Shown here: positions 1 to 10,407 of the stretch, piece after piece
How positions within the stretch are numbered: position 1 is the first letter of the stretch
Layout of the letters: every line of letters begins with the position of its first letter
Origin: Oscheius tipulae
Taxonomy: Eukaryota; Nematoda; Chromadorea; Rhabditida; Rhabditidae
Assembly: GCA_037178975.1 (NCBI GenBank)
Contig: JASJZH010000001.1
Span: forward strand, 5,502,501 to 5,566,500
Reading direction: 5' to 3'
DNA length: 64,000 nucleotides
Translations under genes and position numbers: made by a program
The notes under the pieces: generated by a model
Told to the model about the DNA's origin: nothing
The model's input: only the letters and a program-made list of their open reading frames with translations
Databases searched by the model: none

Positions 1-92
1 GAAAGTGTTCTAGAAATCAGAGTTTAGAGTATGGACAGGCTGACCCAGAGGTTCGAATGGTGAGTCTCTTAATTAGTGTGATAGCGCCCTGT

Positions 93-120
93 ATATAAGA
101 AGAACCGGTTCTTCTTATAT
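93..120. repeat. Perfect 28-bp palindrome upstream of the PDZ gene
   Basis: Two 14-bp arms (atataagaagaacc and its complement) meet with no spacer. The 10-mer gtgatagcgc occurs directly on both sides, at 78-87 and 134-143. It ends about 100 bp before the start codon at 223, so it could be a dimeric regulatory site or a small insertion scar; which one is inference. Confidence 0.7.
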
Positions 121-222
121 GTTTTTTGATTGAGTGATAGCGCGTGTTCTGACCCACTTCAACCCTTCACTTATAGCCCACCAATTCACTGCTGTGTCCG
201 AAGAAACTCCTCAGAGAAGATC

Positions 223-1079
223 ATGGACGATTCGGACTCGCAGGTCAGTGCAGTGAGTCTATTCTGCGGATTTTTGGCGAGAAACAATGACAGGAACTCC
301 AAGAGGAAAAGTGCGATCATTTGTACAAGAAGAAGAGGACTATTGTTGTTATGAGGAACTCGCTCGACTCGAGTTTTGGCTTCGCCTTACAGGTTCAGAC
401 CTCCGAAGACAATTTTTGACTATGTTTTCAGAGTTACGTATTCAAAAGGAGGTGTGGTGGCTTTACCGAGCAGCTAACTTACGTCGACTATGTTAGGGAT
501 CAGAGTCCGGCAGCCAACGCTGGCATCAAACGAGGTAAACGCGTTATTTGGAACCAGAAGAGTCACTTTTTGACTTCGTTCTGTAAAGATTATTTACAAA
601 ATTTCAGTCTCGGAGAGCTTTATAAAGTATTTCGAGCCGGGAAAAGTTTTGGGTGGAAAGTAAAAAAGAAAAATCCGCGACGATTACAGGCGACGTCATC
701 CTGTCAATCAATGGCTTCTCAGCCATTGGACAGACCCATGCTTCGCTCGTCCTATTCATCAATTCACTGCTTAGGATGAAAGTTGTTCTAGTCTTTCAGG
801 TCTTTGACCATCTGATCCTCTCCAACAACCATAGAACTTCAGAATATTGCCAGAATAGTACAACTCTCAACCAGATCAATTCAGCTCCAGTACATTTTGA
901 AGGAGAAAGAAATGATGATCAAGTTAATAGATATTGAAGAAAAGAAGCTCATCTCACAGGGAGCACGAGCCGAAACGGAGCCCAGTCCTCACCCGGAAGA
1001 TCCAATCCACCCAGACCGACTCAGTCACTGTAGTGCACAGAGCGAGTACGACAATTCCGAGCTTGTTACACGATTGTAA
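223..1079 (+). CDS. Tamalin/CYTIP-like PDZ scaffold protein
   Basis: Five exons (223-243, 294-392, 432-534, 690-799, 843-1079) join in phase to 189 codons. The PDZ domain covers roughly residues 20-110: the carboxylate-loop region reads SSFGFALQ, then DQSPAANAGIKRGDVILSIN, then a helix beginning QTHAS. A charged coiled-coil segment follows (LQYILKEKEMMIKLIDIEEK), as in tamalin (GRASP) and CYTIP, which tether cytohesin Arf-GEFs to membrane receptors. The C-terminus VTRL fits a class I PDZ ligand, a feature tamalin also has. An AATAAA lies at 1195-1200. The start is the first ATG in frame with a 50-nt intron after it. Exons are too short to be obvious as single ORFs, but alignment over the domain is good. 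Function as a receptor/Arf scaffold is inferred from the family. Confidence 0.75.
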
Positions 1080-1577
1080 CCTGTTTTCGAACGTGTATCG
1101 CCCCTCCCGTGCATAGTTCCCAGTTTTTCGATTCGGGTATTCAGCCTTGCCATTCCTGATCCATTCCGGTGTTTCTTCTACAGCAAAACAGTCTAATAAA
1201 GTGTTCAGAAGTGTATTTGTACAAGACAATTCAAGAAAAACGTTTTTGTCACGGCGTGTTACGCGCGTCGCCACTTTTTCAAATCGGGCACAAACGCCGC
1301 TCGTTTTCTTAAGTACAGTATCCTACAAAAATCATGGTTCAAATCGGTTTTGGCACAGAATACCATACCTAGATTGATCTAAAAAGCGCGCGCTTGCGCG
1401 GATTTCCTACTCTTCGAGCTCCAGTTTCTTATTTTTTTCTTTATTTTTGAAGAATTTTGTGCAGAAATCAGATCATTAGAAAAACCTAGAGCTAATAACA
1501 AGTTTAAAAACCGTTTTTCTCAAAACACGAGCGGCTAAAAAGTTGTGAAAGCGCCATGAACTCGAATTTTTCGAGCT
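1080..1577. other. Spacer between the PDZ gene and the transposase-like ORF
   Basis: It holds the AATAAA of the PDZ gene at 1195-1200 and a GC-rich stretch at 1245-1275 containing cacggcgtgtt. The complement of that 11-mer lies in the hairpin at 3975-4003 on the other side of the ORF. The rest is AT-rich with no coding signal that I can support. Confidence 0.4.
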
Positions 1578-3854
1578 TTGCTAAGAGAAGACCAAATCTC
1601 CACCTGTCGCTCGGTAGTTTCAGTTGACACTCCCATCACGCCCTATAAACGGCGAAGGCGTCAGTTTGTGGACGGAGATGGCTTCCAAATTTATCACGCC
1701 TCCTGTCAGACAGAACTATTAACATCTAGTCAAAAATCTCAGACTGATGTATTACGTTTCTCGTCTCGTGGTGTTCAAGCTGAATTAGGTGATCCGAACG
1801 TCCTTCAAACGATTTCCACTCTTCGAAACATCGTTGAAAGACAGAGCAAGTATATTGTTAGGCTCAAGCAAAGGGTTCGCGTGATGATTCTAGAAAAGAA
1901 GGCTGCTGCAAAAAGAGCAAAGCGAGCACGCATAGACCTTCTATGCAACAAGAAAAATCGTCTATCCCCCATGGACACTTTGGTAATGTTGAAATCTTTC
2001 AATATCTCCTGGGGCATGTACAGCCGACTGAAGACACATCTTAGTCATCATGCGAACCACGATCCCTTTGCTCCGTACAACGTGACACGTTCACTTGCAC
2101 AAGAGCTGTCAGTACGGGAGAAATATTTGCCGTTTTCATTCACTATACAGGATGGAAAAGGTGCAGATTTTAGCACTCACGGTATAGGTTTACAGAACAT
2201 TGGCGATTCTCTTACTCGGAGAGTTCAAAGTCTCTACGACTCCGGCAAACTTTTGCAAGGAGAACAGTTTGGAAATAAGCTATGGGTATCTATCATCGGA
2301 GATAAGGGCGGCTCCTATACCAAACTCTGCCTTCTCATTGGAAATGTCACGAACACTAATTCCCGAGCTAATCTCCTCTTAGTAGGTGTCTATAAAGGAT
2401 CTGACAGTAACCAGTTCATGAATAACTGTTTCAAGTCCCAGATCGACGAGCTAAATTCTCTGCGGTTTGTTACCATCTTGACCGGCAGCGGCTCTGAAAA
2501 TGTGGAGATAGAATGGTTTCTTACTGGCGATATGATGTTCCTCTACGAGTGTTACGGTCATCAGGGCCCTTCTTCTACCCATAACTGCCTTATCTGTGAT
2601 TTCCGTCGTACAACGAAAGGTATTCCGAGTCAACAATGGACAAAACGAGCAATCGTTAACGGAAAACTTTCGGGAGACAGCGTTAGAAACGAGCAGTATG
2701 CACTGTTTCCAAAAATCGATCTAACAAACATAATTCCTCCGTCGCTACATATTATCATGGGTATAGCTAACTTTTTCATTGATGCCCTCGAAGCTAAGGC
2801 TATAGCAGAAGATGCCCATCTCGTGGCGAAAAATGTAGACATTCAGAAACGTAGTCAGTTGAAATCTATGCTGTCTTCTGTCAAAAATGATCACGCACTA
2901 GCCAAGGAGAGGCATCGATCGGTCACTCAACAGCTCAAAAGATCGCGTCAAGTTTTGGTACTCTTTGATGCTGTGAAACGTGCTGAAACTATCTTTCCTG
3001 AAACAGGCACTCAATTGTGCCATCACAGGGATACCTGCCTCTTCCGCGATTTTAGAGCAAATGGCATCGATACTGAAGATCGTTGGATTAACTGCGACAT
3101 GTGTAAAGCTGCCTATCACGTCATTTGCGTGCCTATTCTCACCATAGAAGCTGAAGCACGTTATGACACGACTTTCTTTGCCTGTGGCGATTGTTCAGGA
3201 ATGTCTTTTGATGATCGTCTGAAAAGTGCCCAGGACCAGGCTAATACATTGAACACAGATATGAAAGCTACCGAGAATGAGGCAAGTCAATTGACAGAAA
3301 GAGTAAATGAGTTTTCCAACGCGCTCGGCGATGCAGGACCGAAAATGAAAGAGCTGGAGGGCATGTTTTCAAAATGCGGTGCAGATAAGAGAGCTTTTTT
3401 CCAGAAATTCACTGGTAACCACGTTCGAAAGTTGCTGCAGCACGAAAATGCTAAGAAACTCTGGAGCCTGTTTCCCAACGACTATGAAAGTAAATCCTAC
3501 CTGAGATTTACGAAAGCACTGGCGAAAGTACAAGGTTTCTCCAAAAGTTCATTTCTTACGCAAGAAGAAATAATCGATTTGAACGTTTCTTTGGTTGAAA
3601 TGCTAAGCGAGCTTCAAAATGCGAACAAAGATATGTCAATGACTCCTAAGCTTCATATGCTCGTTGAACATGTACCGGAATTTGTAGCTAAACACAAAAC
3701 TTGGGGCCTCATTTCAGAACAGCCCATTGAGGCTTTACATGCTTACTATAATCAACAGGAGAGAAGATTCTGCGCCATTCGAGATCCTGCTCTACGCCTA
3801 AAGATGATCGCCAACGAAGTATCCTTCCAAAATTATTTGTTTGATAAGTACTAA
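1578..3854 (+). CDS. Transposase-like protein with PHD-type finger, family unknown
   Basis: One open frame of about 758 codons without an intron. The open frame has no ATG at its left end (first codon TTG); an out-of-frame ATG lies at 1556, so the true start or a frameshift is unresolved. The N-terminus is basic (KRRRR near residue 25, a Lys/Arg-rich helix near 100-120). A possible DDE/RNase H-like core is suggested by IIGDKGGSYTK near 235, TGDMMFLYECYGHQG near 315, a following CLIC, and SEQPIEALH near 710. A Cys/His cluster at about 478-538 (NCDMCKAAYH ... ACGDC) looks like a PHD finger, and a coiled coil spans about 545-600. The C-terminal block (TPKLHMLVEHVPEF) resembles uncharacterised repeated proteins of nematode genomes. 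Mobile-element origin is inference. Confidence 0.55.
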   Translation: MLREDQISTCRSVVSVDTPITPYKRRRRQFVDGDGFQIYHASCQTELLTSSQKSQTDVLRFSSRGVQAELGDPNVLQTISTLRNIVERQSKYIVRLKQRVRVMILEKKAAAKRAKRARIDLLCNKKNRLSPMDTLVMLKSFNISWGMYSRLKTHLSHHANHDPFAPYNVTRSLAQELSVREKYLPFSFTIQDGKGADFSTHGIGLQNIGDSLTRRVQSLYDSGKLLQGEQFGNKLWVSIIGDKGGSYTKLCLLIGNVTNTNSRANLLLVGVYKGSDSNQFMNNCFKSQIDELNSLRFVTILTGSGSENVEIEWFLTGDMMFLYECYGHQGPSSTHNCLICDFRRTTKGIPSQQWTKRAIVNGKLSGDSVRNEQYALFPKIDLTNIIPPSLHIIMGIANFFIDALEAKAIAEDAHLVAKNVDIQKRSQLKSMLSSVKNDHALAKERHRSVTQQLKRSRQVLVLFDAVKRAETIFPETGTQLCHHRDTCLFRDFRANGIDTEDRWINCDMCKAAYHVICVPILTIEAEARYDTTFFACGDCSGMSFDDRLKSAQDQANTLNTDMKATENEASQLTERVNEFSNALGDAGPKMKELEGMFSKCGADKRAFFQKFTGNHVRKLLQHENAKKLWSLFPNDYESKSYLRFTKALAKVQGFSKSSFLTQEEIIDLNVSLVEMLSELQNANKDMSMTPKLHMLVEHVPEFVAKHKTWGLISEQPIEALHAYYNQQERRFCAIRDPALRLKMIANEVSFQNYLFDKY

Positions 3855-4327
3855 ATTGTTAAATTGCTTCTTTTTGGTGATATTTTTGATGCTTTGTTTT
3901 TATAATAGTTATTCTGTTACTAAGTAAATCTACTTGACCTAAAATTGTGAAAAAGGAAAAAGAATAATAGGTGGTTTCTTACAACACGCCGTGTTGTAAG
4001 AAAAAAGCTAAAGGACTATAATCCCGCGATGGTCCCGTGGCGAATGAACGTTTTTCAGTAGTCCGCTTTAGGCGGGAAATCTTCTTGACCGGTTCCGAAA
4101 GATTCAATCTTTCCCAACCTGTTTTTACTACCATCTCGTTATGCTTCTTGTCGAACTTACTGGAAAATCCAATGTGTTTGTGAAGTTTTGTTCTCCATGT
4201 GTGCTGTCCTTCAAATTCGACAGCTAGCAAACAGTTTGCTGCCTGTCAAAATGGTCATATCCATCCTGCTCTTCTATCACCTCCTTCTGTCCGTTTCGCA
4301 ATAATAATGTTTTTTTTAGCAACCAGA
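3855..4327. other. 3-prime flank of the transposase-like ORF
   Basis: AT-rich DNA, then the hairpin at 3975-4003, then about 320 bp without a supported gene up to the start of the RMDN-like gene at 4328. It may contain the right end of the mobile element. Confidence 0.4.
3975..4003. repeat. Hairpin with 13-bp perfect arms
   Basis: Arms tttcttacaacac and gtgttgtaagaaa flank a 3-bp loop. It lies about 120 bp after the transposase-like ORF and may mark the right end of that element. Confidence 0.6.
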
Positions 4328-5035
4328 ATGATGTCCGTAAAGAGCAGCTGCGAGCCCAGCAACAACCCGTGCGAGCCGCTCTGGAATCAAGCACGCATCT
4401 CCTACGAGTCGTTTGGCAAGACGACTGACAAGAAGGAGCGCATAGATCATCTTCTCGAAGGTAATCTTTAGGTATTTTATCAGCTCATGTAACCAATTTA
4501 GGCCAGAAGAAGGCTCTCCAGGCTGTCGAGCTCAACGGCGACGATTTCGAGTCTCTTCGATGGGCTGCAGTCACGACGGGACAGCTGACCGACTTCCTCG
4601 GAACGAAGGAGAAGATCGAACAAGGCGGAAAGTTCAAGGTTGGTCCGTGATTGTTACTGTTCTAATGCTGGTCTGAAGGAGTATCTCGATCGTGCTCTTG
4701 CTATCAACGGTCGAGAATACAGCCTTCTGCACATGCGTGCCCGTTACGCCTTCTCCGTCGCGGGACTCAGCTGGCTGGAACGGAAGGCTGCTGCTGTCCT
4801 CTACAGCACTCCACCTACTGCCACCTACGAGGAGGCCCTCAGCGACTTCCTCAACGCGTACAAGGAGAGGCCCGACTGGATCGAGAATCTTGTCTACATC
4901 GCCCGCTGCTACCTGGAGCTGAAGAACAAGACCGACGCCAAGCGCTATCTCACCGAGGCCGTCGCCATTCAACCGGCTGACGAATCGGAGAAGCTTCTTC
5001 TGGAGGAGGCACGTAAGCTGCTCAACAAGTGCTAA
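4328..5035 (+). CDS. Regulator of microtubule dynamics (RMDN/RMD-1-like)
   Basis: Three exons (4328-4460, 4502-4638, 4679-5035) give 208 residues. Family hallmarks are RWAAVTTGQLTDFLGTKEKI near residue 65 and the block AGLSWLERKAAAVLYSTPP near 135, both typical of RMDN1-3 and C. elegans RMD-1. The rest is helical TPR-like sequence ending in a short charged tail (ARKLLNKC). RMDN proteins bind microtubules or act at mitochondrial/ER contact sites. Two adjacent ATGs (4328, 4331) could start the protein; no upstream targeting exon was found. Introns are about 40 nt. Confidence 0.85.
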
Positions 5036-6119
5036 TTTGCTGTTTTTCTCACCTCAACAAATTTGTGCATGCCTGTATATAAAAGTTTTACCAGCTTCAA
5101 ACTCTTCATTTTTCAAGTCTGAAAGTAATGAGATGAGGAGGACCCTAAAACTAGTCCAATCTTCTCGACAAAGATCTCCGGGTGTTTCCAGGCAATTTTT
5201 ATTAAATAAAGCACAAGAGGCTGAAAAATTGATCACAAATAAAGATTTAAACGTTCAACCTATCGACGTAACAATTTCCAAAGTTGGCGAGAACTTCATA
5301 TTTCAGTTGCCGCAATGTAACTCGTCGCCAGTCGCTAATTTGCGACCCGACCGATGCTGCAGCAGCTGTGTGTATGGGGGTAGTCAATGCCGCCTAGCGC
5401 TGTGACATCTCCCTCTCTGTCCCCTCACAGCTTTTGTCCACATTTGCGACTCTTTTTCACCACTCTTTGCAAGTAATTCATGGTATTTATCGCTCATACT
5501 TACAGCTTTTCACCCGAAACCCCGTGATCAATGTGAGGCTTCCAATATGTTCAAGTTGGTGAGTATTATAACGGTCCAAATTTGATATTTCTTTTACAGA
5601 AACCTAGTCGGAGATAATACTTAACTCGGAGAATGATCAAGCATTGCGGTGAGTTGGAAGTGTGCAAATCGTTTCGTATTTTCTGCTTGTACTGTTCCAA
5701 GCGAATAGTAAATAAAGGGAGAGACATTCTAGCTGGCATCTTGGTCGATTTTTTCAATATATTTCCGGGCAATCACTACAAAAAAATGTCTTTCAGAATA
5801 CTTGTAAGTCGACAATTTCGTTGTTTTTGAGGATTGTAATGGTTCAAACACAAATGAGTGTAAACGCCGCTTGTTAGCCTGTTTGTCAGTTTTTACCTAC
5901 AATAATATTTACGATTCCTGTGCATTTTGTTTTTGGGGACTATTCTAAGTGCACAAGCACAAGAAAGATTCTAGGGAAGCAGCATATTTTGAACAGACAT
6001 CTCCTAAAAATTCACCAACTTGGCCATTTTTTGGTTTTGTGACATTTTTGACAAAAGAAGGGGTAAATATGACAGAAACAGTCGGAATATAACCAAAAGA
6101 TACAGAGTGGACATGATGA
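5036..6119. other. Spacer between RMDN-like gene and NAA60
   Basis: Contains an AATAAA at 5205-5210 that may serve the RMDN-like gene. A 122-codon open frame at 5037-5405 shows no family resemblance. The missing first exon of NAA60 may lie here. Confidence 0.4.
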
Positions 6120-8176
6120 ACCCATAGAGATGGGAGGAACAAACTGACACAAGGGAGAAAGGATTCAGAGCTCTTTCTGGGAGAAGAGGCTACCATTCTG
6201 CTCAACGATGACTTAGTTCAACGATTCCCATTGCGGCCATTGGTTCCGTCCGACATCATCGCAGTCAAAGCTCTCTGTGCAGCTTCCTTTCCCATCGAGT
6301 ATCCTCTCTGTTGGTGAGTTCTTTCTGTAGAATGCAGCTGATGTGAGAGAAAGCGTGGTCCTGTGGACAAGTCAATCTGAAAACTTATTTTTGGAGTAGA
6401 CGCGTGTGAGCATAGGACATTCGCCAATACGCATGATTGAGGGACCTAAATCCCACAAAAATCTCGTCTCAAGAGCTCTTTCCAGGTTCGAAGAGGTTGT
6501 CTGTGGCTCTCTGATGAGCTGGGGTCTGTTTGATGGCGAGAAGCTGGCCGCGATGATGGTTGCCGAGACCAAAAAGCTCTCATCCTGTAATCCAGAGGTA
6601 TGCCTGATACTTTCTCTTTGTACGACCATCTAAAGGATCGAGGAATTCTTATTGAGCAGCAGGGCTATGCAGTCTACATCCTGTCCCTGGCCGTTTCCAG
6701 AGAATTTCGTCGTCTGGGCTTGGCTTCACGCCTACTACGGCATCTCCTAGACACGGTAGATAGGAAGTGTACTCATGTTTATGTCTCTTTCAGGTAGTAG
6801 AGAATCCTCCATATCCTCGAGCGGTATATCTTCACGTCTTATCCACAAATATACCTGCCATCAACTTTTACAAGAGAAACGGGTTCATTCACCATGAGAC
6901 ATTGATGTGAGTTTTGAAAATTAGTACACTTTCTGCTTGTTCAACGTATTAACAAACAATTTAAAATAGGGAAAACCATTGATGAATCCAAATGGTGGTT
7001 GACTGTAGGCGTAAAGTGACTGTCGCTATAGTACCTTTTTCGGTGGTAAAGCCACCACACACCCTCTGGCAAAGAGCAATGACTTGTTGTATTGCCAAAA
7101 TTGTATGAACATTTAGTGGTTTCTGGGTTTTTAGAAAAATTGAATATGCGCACCTGGGAGATAGGACTATATGTCCCTTTTTTGAAAGGAGCATATAGTC
7201 CTATCTCCCTGGAAGTAATATCCTACTCTCTATTTTTGAACAAGACTTATCTCACTAATCAAATAAGGGTATCAGCATACTTTTGAACAAGGTTGTCGAA
7301 CCGTGGGTCTCTAGCAAACAGGACATCTCTCTTCGCATAAACAGGGGACAAGAGACAAGGAACAAGTTTTGTTAAGTTCTAGTTACATTCATGTAGGATG
7401 ACCCTTGTCCATGCGAAAAGAGATGTCCTGTTCGCTAGAGACCTGCAAATCGGCAACCTTACTGGTCAAAAGTATGCTGATGCCCTTATTTGATTAGGGA
7501 GATAAGTCTTCTAACTAGCAACTGCCCAATTTTCTTTCTGGCAGAGATGGACAGATAGTAGAGCTTCTCCCTAGGTTTCAGACGAGTTCCGAACAATCCG
7601 CGAATGTTGTGTCTTTTGAGGTGTTCGTGTCTTATTGTTAGGCGTGCAGCCTCTTTGGTCAAAACACTACTGTTGCAACCAGAGAAGAAGCGAAAATACA
7701 ACTACTGCACTATTAGAGTAAAAGTACATTCAGAAGAGGGGTTAGGTGTGACTTGTCACGACAGGAGCTTCTTCTACAACAACTACTTTGCTAGAAGATA
7801 CGGGCGAAATTAGCTTGCTTCGAAACTTGCCGTGACTTTACCAGCATTTTTCGGATTCGTGATGTTTTGCAAAGCTCTTGATCATGATGTCCTCTGCAAC
7901 TTCGCAGTATATGTAAATTGCAAAGTGATGTCGACCACAAATAAAAGCTGGGAAATGGGGGCACCTTCGAAATATCTGTATACACTCTTCCCAGCCTAAT
8001 GTACTCATTCCAGAAACTACTACCGATTGGAGAACACTTACGGCGATGGCTGTACCTACGTGCTCTACGTAAACGGATCTCGTCGGCCGTTCTCCTTCGC
8101 AACAGTATGTCGCTCTCTCGGTGACATGATCTGTCTACCCGGAAAGCTTGTCTGTCGATTTCTGGCCTATTCCTAG
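6120..8176 (+). CDS. naa60: N-alpha-acetyltransferase 60 (NatF)
   Basis: GNAT-fold acetyltransferase that acetylates N-termini of membrane proteins at the Golgi. Exons: (up to) 6120-6313, 6486-6597, 6636-6755, 6794-6906, 8034-8176. Matches are [18 protein letters not shown] and FPIEYP in the first exon, AYILSLAV-type acetyl-CoA strand ([20 protein letters not shown]) with the R/Q-x-x-G-x-G/A loop, [20 protein letters not shown], and the family signature [11 protein letters not shown] in the last exon. The initiator ATG is not in the first visible exon (open back to 6120), so a 5-prime exon is missing. The last intron is 1,127 bp and carries two foldback structures plus a hairpin element. An AATAAA lies at 8311-8316. 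Confidence 0.85.
7156..7209. repeat. Foldback: 18-bp perfect arms in NAA60 intron
   Basis: gggagataggactatatg at 7156-7173 is repeated in perfect inversion at 7192-7209 around an 18-nt loop. Confidence 0.75.
7243..7509. mobile_element. Foldback element, about 105-bp inverted arms
   Basis: The stretch 7243-7348 is an imperfect (roughly 85 percent by eye) inverted copy of 7402-7509, separated by about 50 bp. Both arms share agacttatctc, catcagcatacttttga and acaggacatctct in opposite orientation. This is the structure of a MITE or foldback transposon. No open frame lies inside. Confidence 0.7.
7861..7910. repeat. Hairpin element copy (NAA60 intron)
   Basis: Diverged copy: gatgttttgcaaagct then ctgcaacttcgcag. 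Confidence 0.55.
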
Positions 8177-8394
8177 TCCCCCTGTCTCCCATCCACATTT
8201 CGAATCTATATATATTTCGAAACAAGCCGTAGCGGGTCCATCCACCTAATCTCACAGTCATGTCAGTTAGTCATTTATGTGTATTTTTATAGATATGTTC
8301 TCAGATTATGAATAAACGTCTGTCGTTTCTTGAGAGTTAGGGTGAGGCGAGCTCCGGGTCGAGACAGCATGAGGAGCCAATCCATTCTCCGGAT

Positions 8395-9664
8395 TCAAGC
8401 GTAAGATGTTGACCTTACATTCCTAAATAAAAACTGTTGTTTTCGGGTAAAGGGACAAAGTGCCTCAATTTCTGCCTCGACGTGACACTTGATAGCCTGA
8501 ATCACAGCCATCAGAGCAATATTCTCGTGAGCCTTCTTGATCTCTTCATCGTAGCGCTGGACCATGTAACTAAGATTTATCGACTTGACGTTCCAGTAGA
8601 AGACCTCGACGTCTCTTAATGTCACGACCTCATCGTCTGGATTGAAAAGCTGACAGCCGAGATCACACTTGCGTAGAACTGAATTTATCGAGTTCAGTGT
8701 CCAAGCTTCCATGGCTGTCATCTTATGAGAGACCATTGTGTATCTGAAACCAAACTTTTGGGGGAGACGGTGTCAGTATCCAATGTGGTTTACTGTCATC
8801 TCTTTCATCACTTCACAACCTGCTTTTGTGGATCTTGCTTCTCGGTCAGGACCTAAATTTACCTGTTGCCTGTCTGTCAACTGGTCGATGTGTTATTATT
8901 TAATCTTTTTTTTTGAGCTACAACAAAAGCAGAAAAGCTTTCACTGATTTTCATCTGCTCTCTTGCAAGGACTTATGATGAGGGTTTTGGAACACATGGA
9001 AGCAAGCAATAATTTAGAAATTAGGATTTGTTGCGTCATATCTGCTGAGTTTGCACGTCTTACTTCGGCTAAAACCACGTAGTATGTCTTACTGTCATAG
9101 AGAAGTTACAGAGCAAATGACCGACACGATTAGCCTGTGACTTTTTTTTTCAGAATCAAACCGTAATTTTTTCAAGATACTATTAACTTGAGACCAGTCT
9201 AGGATCTTGCCAGAACTGAATTAAGCTAGAAAAACTCACTTTGTGAGAACCTCTTTTGACAATCCGGGCGGGAAGCGACTGAGAAGTTTGAGCTGGACAT
9301 TGTGGACAGCGAGAAGAAGTTCATTGCCCCGGATCAAAGCCGGAAGCTGCATGTTGTCTATGAATACCCATTGCCACATCTAAAGCTCCATATTTCTATT
9401 CAACAAAAAAAAACTTGACTGTACCTTCAACTGGTCATGTACCGTGGCCCCGGTCTGTTCCGCCTCACCCGTCTCAATAATGACAACTTCCGAGCTGACA
9501 GGCGTCTGTCCCTTCTTCTCGATTGACTGTTCCTCGTGTTCTGAGAACTGGTTGCCGGGTGTCGACTCTTCTCCCCCGTACACTTCTGGCGATCCAACCA
9601 CAGAAATCTCAATCCGTCCATCTTCCGCGGGAGAATTCTGCTTGGAATCCATTCTGGGGAGCAA
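8395..9664 (-). CDS. Unidentified conserved-looking protein, three exons
   Basis: Exons 9664-9425, 9379-9240 and 8743-8395 join in phase to about 240 residues; the start may be the ATG at 9664 or the in-frame ATG four codons later. The first exon is acidic and Ser/Glu-rich, probably disordered. The rest is helical, with a long amphipathic stretch (YDEEIKKAHENIALMAVIQ) and a Cys/Phe-rich end. There is no signal peptide or membrane segment. I do not recognise the family. Splice sites are canonical and coding bias is strong, so it looks real. Confidence 0.6.
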
Positions 9665-10407
9665 TTATAATCAAAAGAGAATTCTCAAAAAGGAAAGAGT
9701 AATTAAAGAGTGGAAAGAGACAGACAGGAGAGTGTCTGGCGATCAATAACAGCCCCGCTACGGGCTTACTATTATGTTTACACGCAGGTGATAAAAAGGG
9801 AACGACCGCTGGTTATTGGTGTTGAGGTGGGAAAGGTTATTGGATCTTATGAACTGAGACTAGATAGGGAAAGGCTTGGAAGTTGTACTGTAGGCAATTG
9901 TAATATTTGATCACATTCTAGATCTCAGAAAAAACCTAGGGAAACAGATCATCCAACAAAAGTAAGAGATCAATGGGTAGGTAATGTTTTTTTCCCAGTA
10001 TGAAATAATATCATACAAACGAGGACGGATGTAAGGAGTAGACTAGCGGAGCTATTGAAAAACAGTGTGTGAGAGTCCGGGATTTGTGCTTATAAACAGT
10101 AAAGGTGAAGTTGAAGTCAAGAGAAGCAAGGTTTGCGTCATCAAACTGTTAACTCCGAAGAGAAATTGGAAAGTTTCTGTCGCCCAAGCTAGTGACTGCT
10201 GTCGTAACGTGACAAAGATATAATGATGAATCACTCGGATACACTCACAGAAGATGTATTGAGGAGCCCCTTGGCACAGTTACTGGCTCAGAAGAAACGG
10301 GAAAATTCGAGAAATAGAGACAGCTGTTGACCCACGTCAACCTCGGATGACGTCGCCCGTTGCCTCCCCCTCGGAGCCGAGCGTATCGATCGGTCTCTTC
10401 ATTCACC
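9665..10407. other. Spacer, shared upstream region
   Basis: Lies between the divergent unknown gene and PHM, so it should hold both promoters. I see no repeat or coding exon that I can support. Confidence 0.4.

Noticed and set aside
452-467. A 16-mer (gtgtggtggctttacc) shared with the complement of 7045-7060
   Set aside because: About one such match is expected by chance in 64 kb, and the first copy is coding (PDZ exon).
5037-5405. A 122-codon open frame after the RMDN-like gene
   Set aside because: No family resemblance and no ATG-near-start context; likely 3-prime UTR and spacer.
7791-8261. A 156-codon minus-strand frame
   Set aside because: It is the shadow of the last NAA60 exon, which has the clear YVLYVNG signature on the plus strand.
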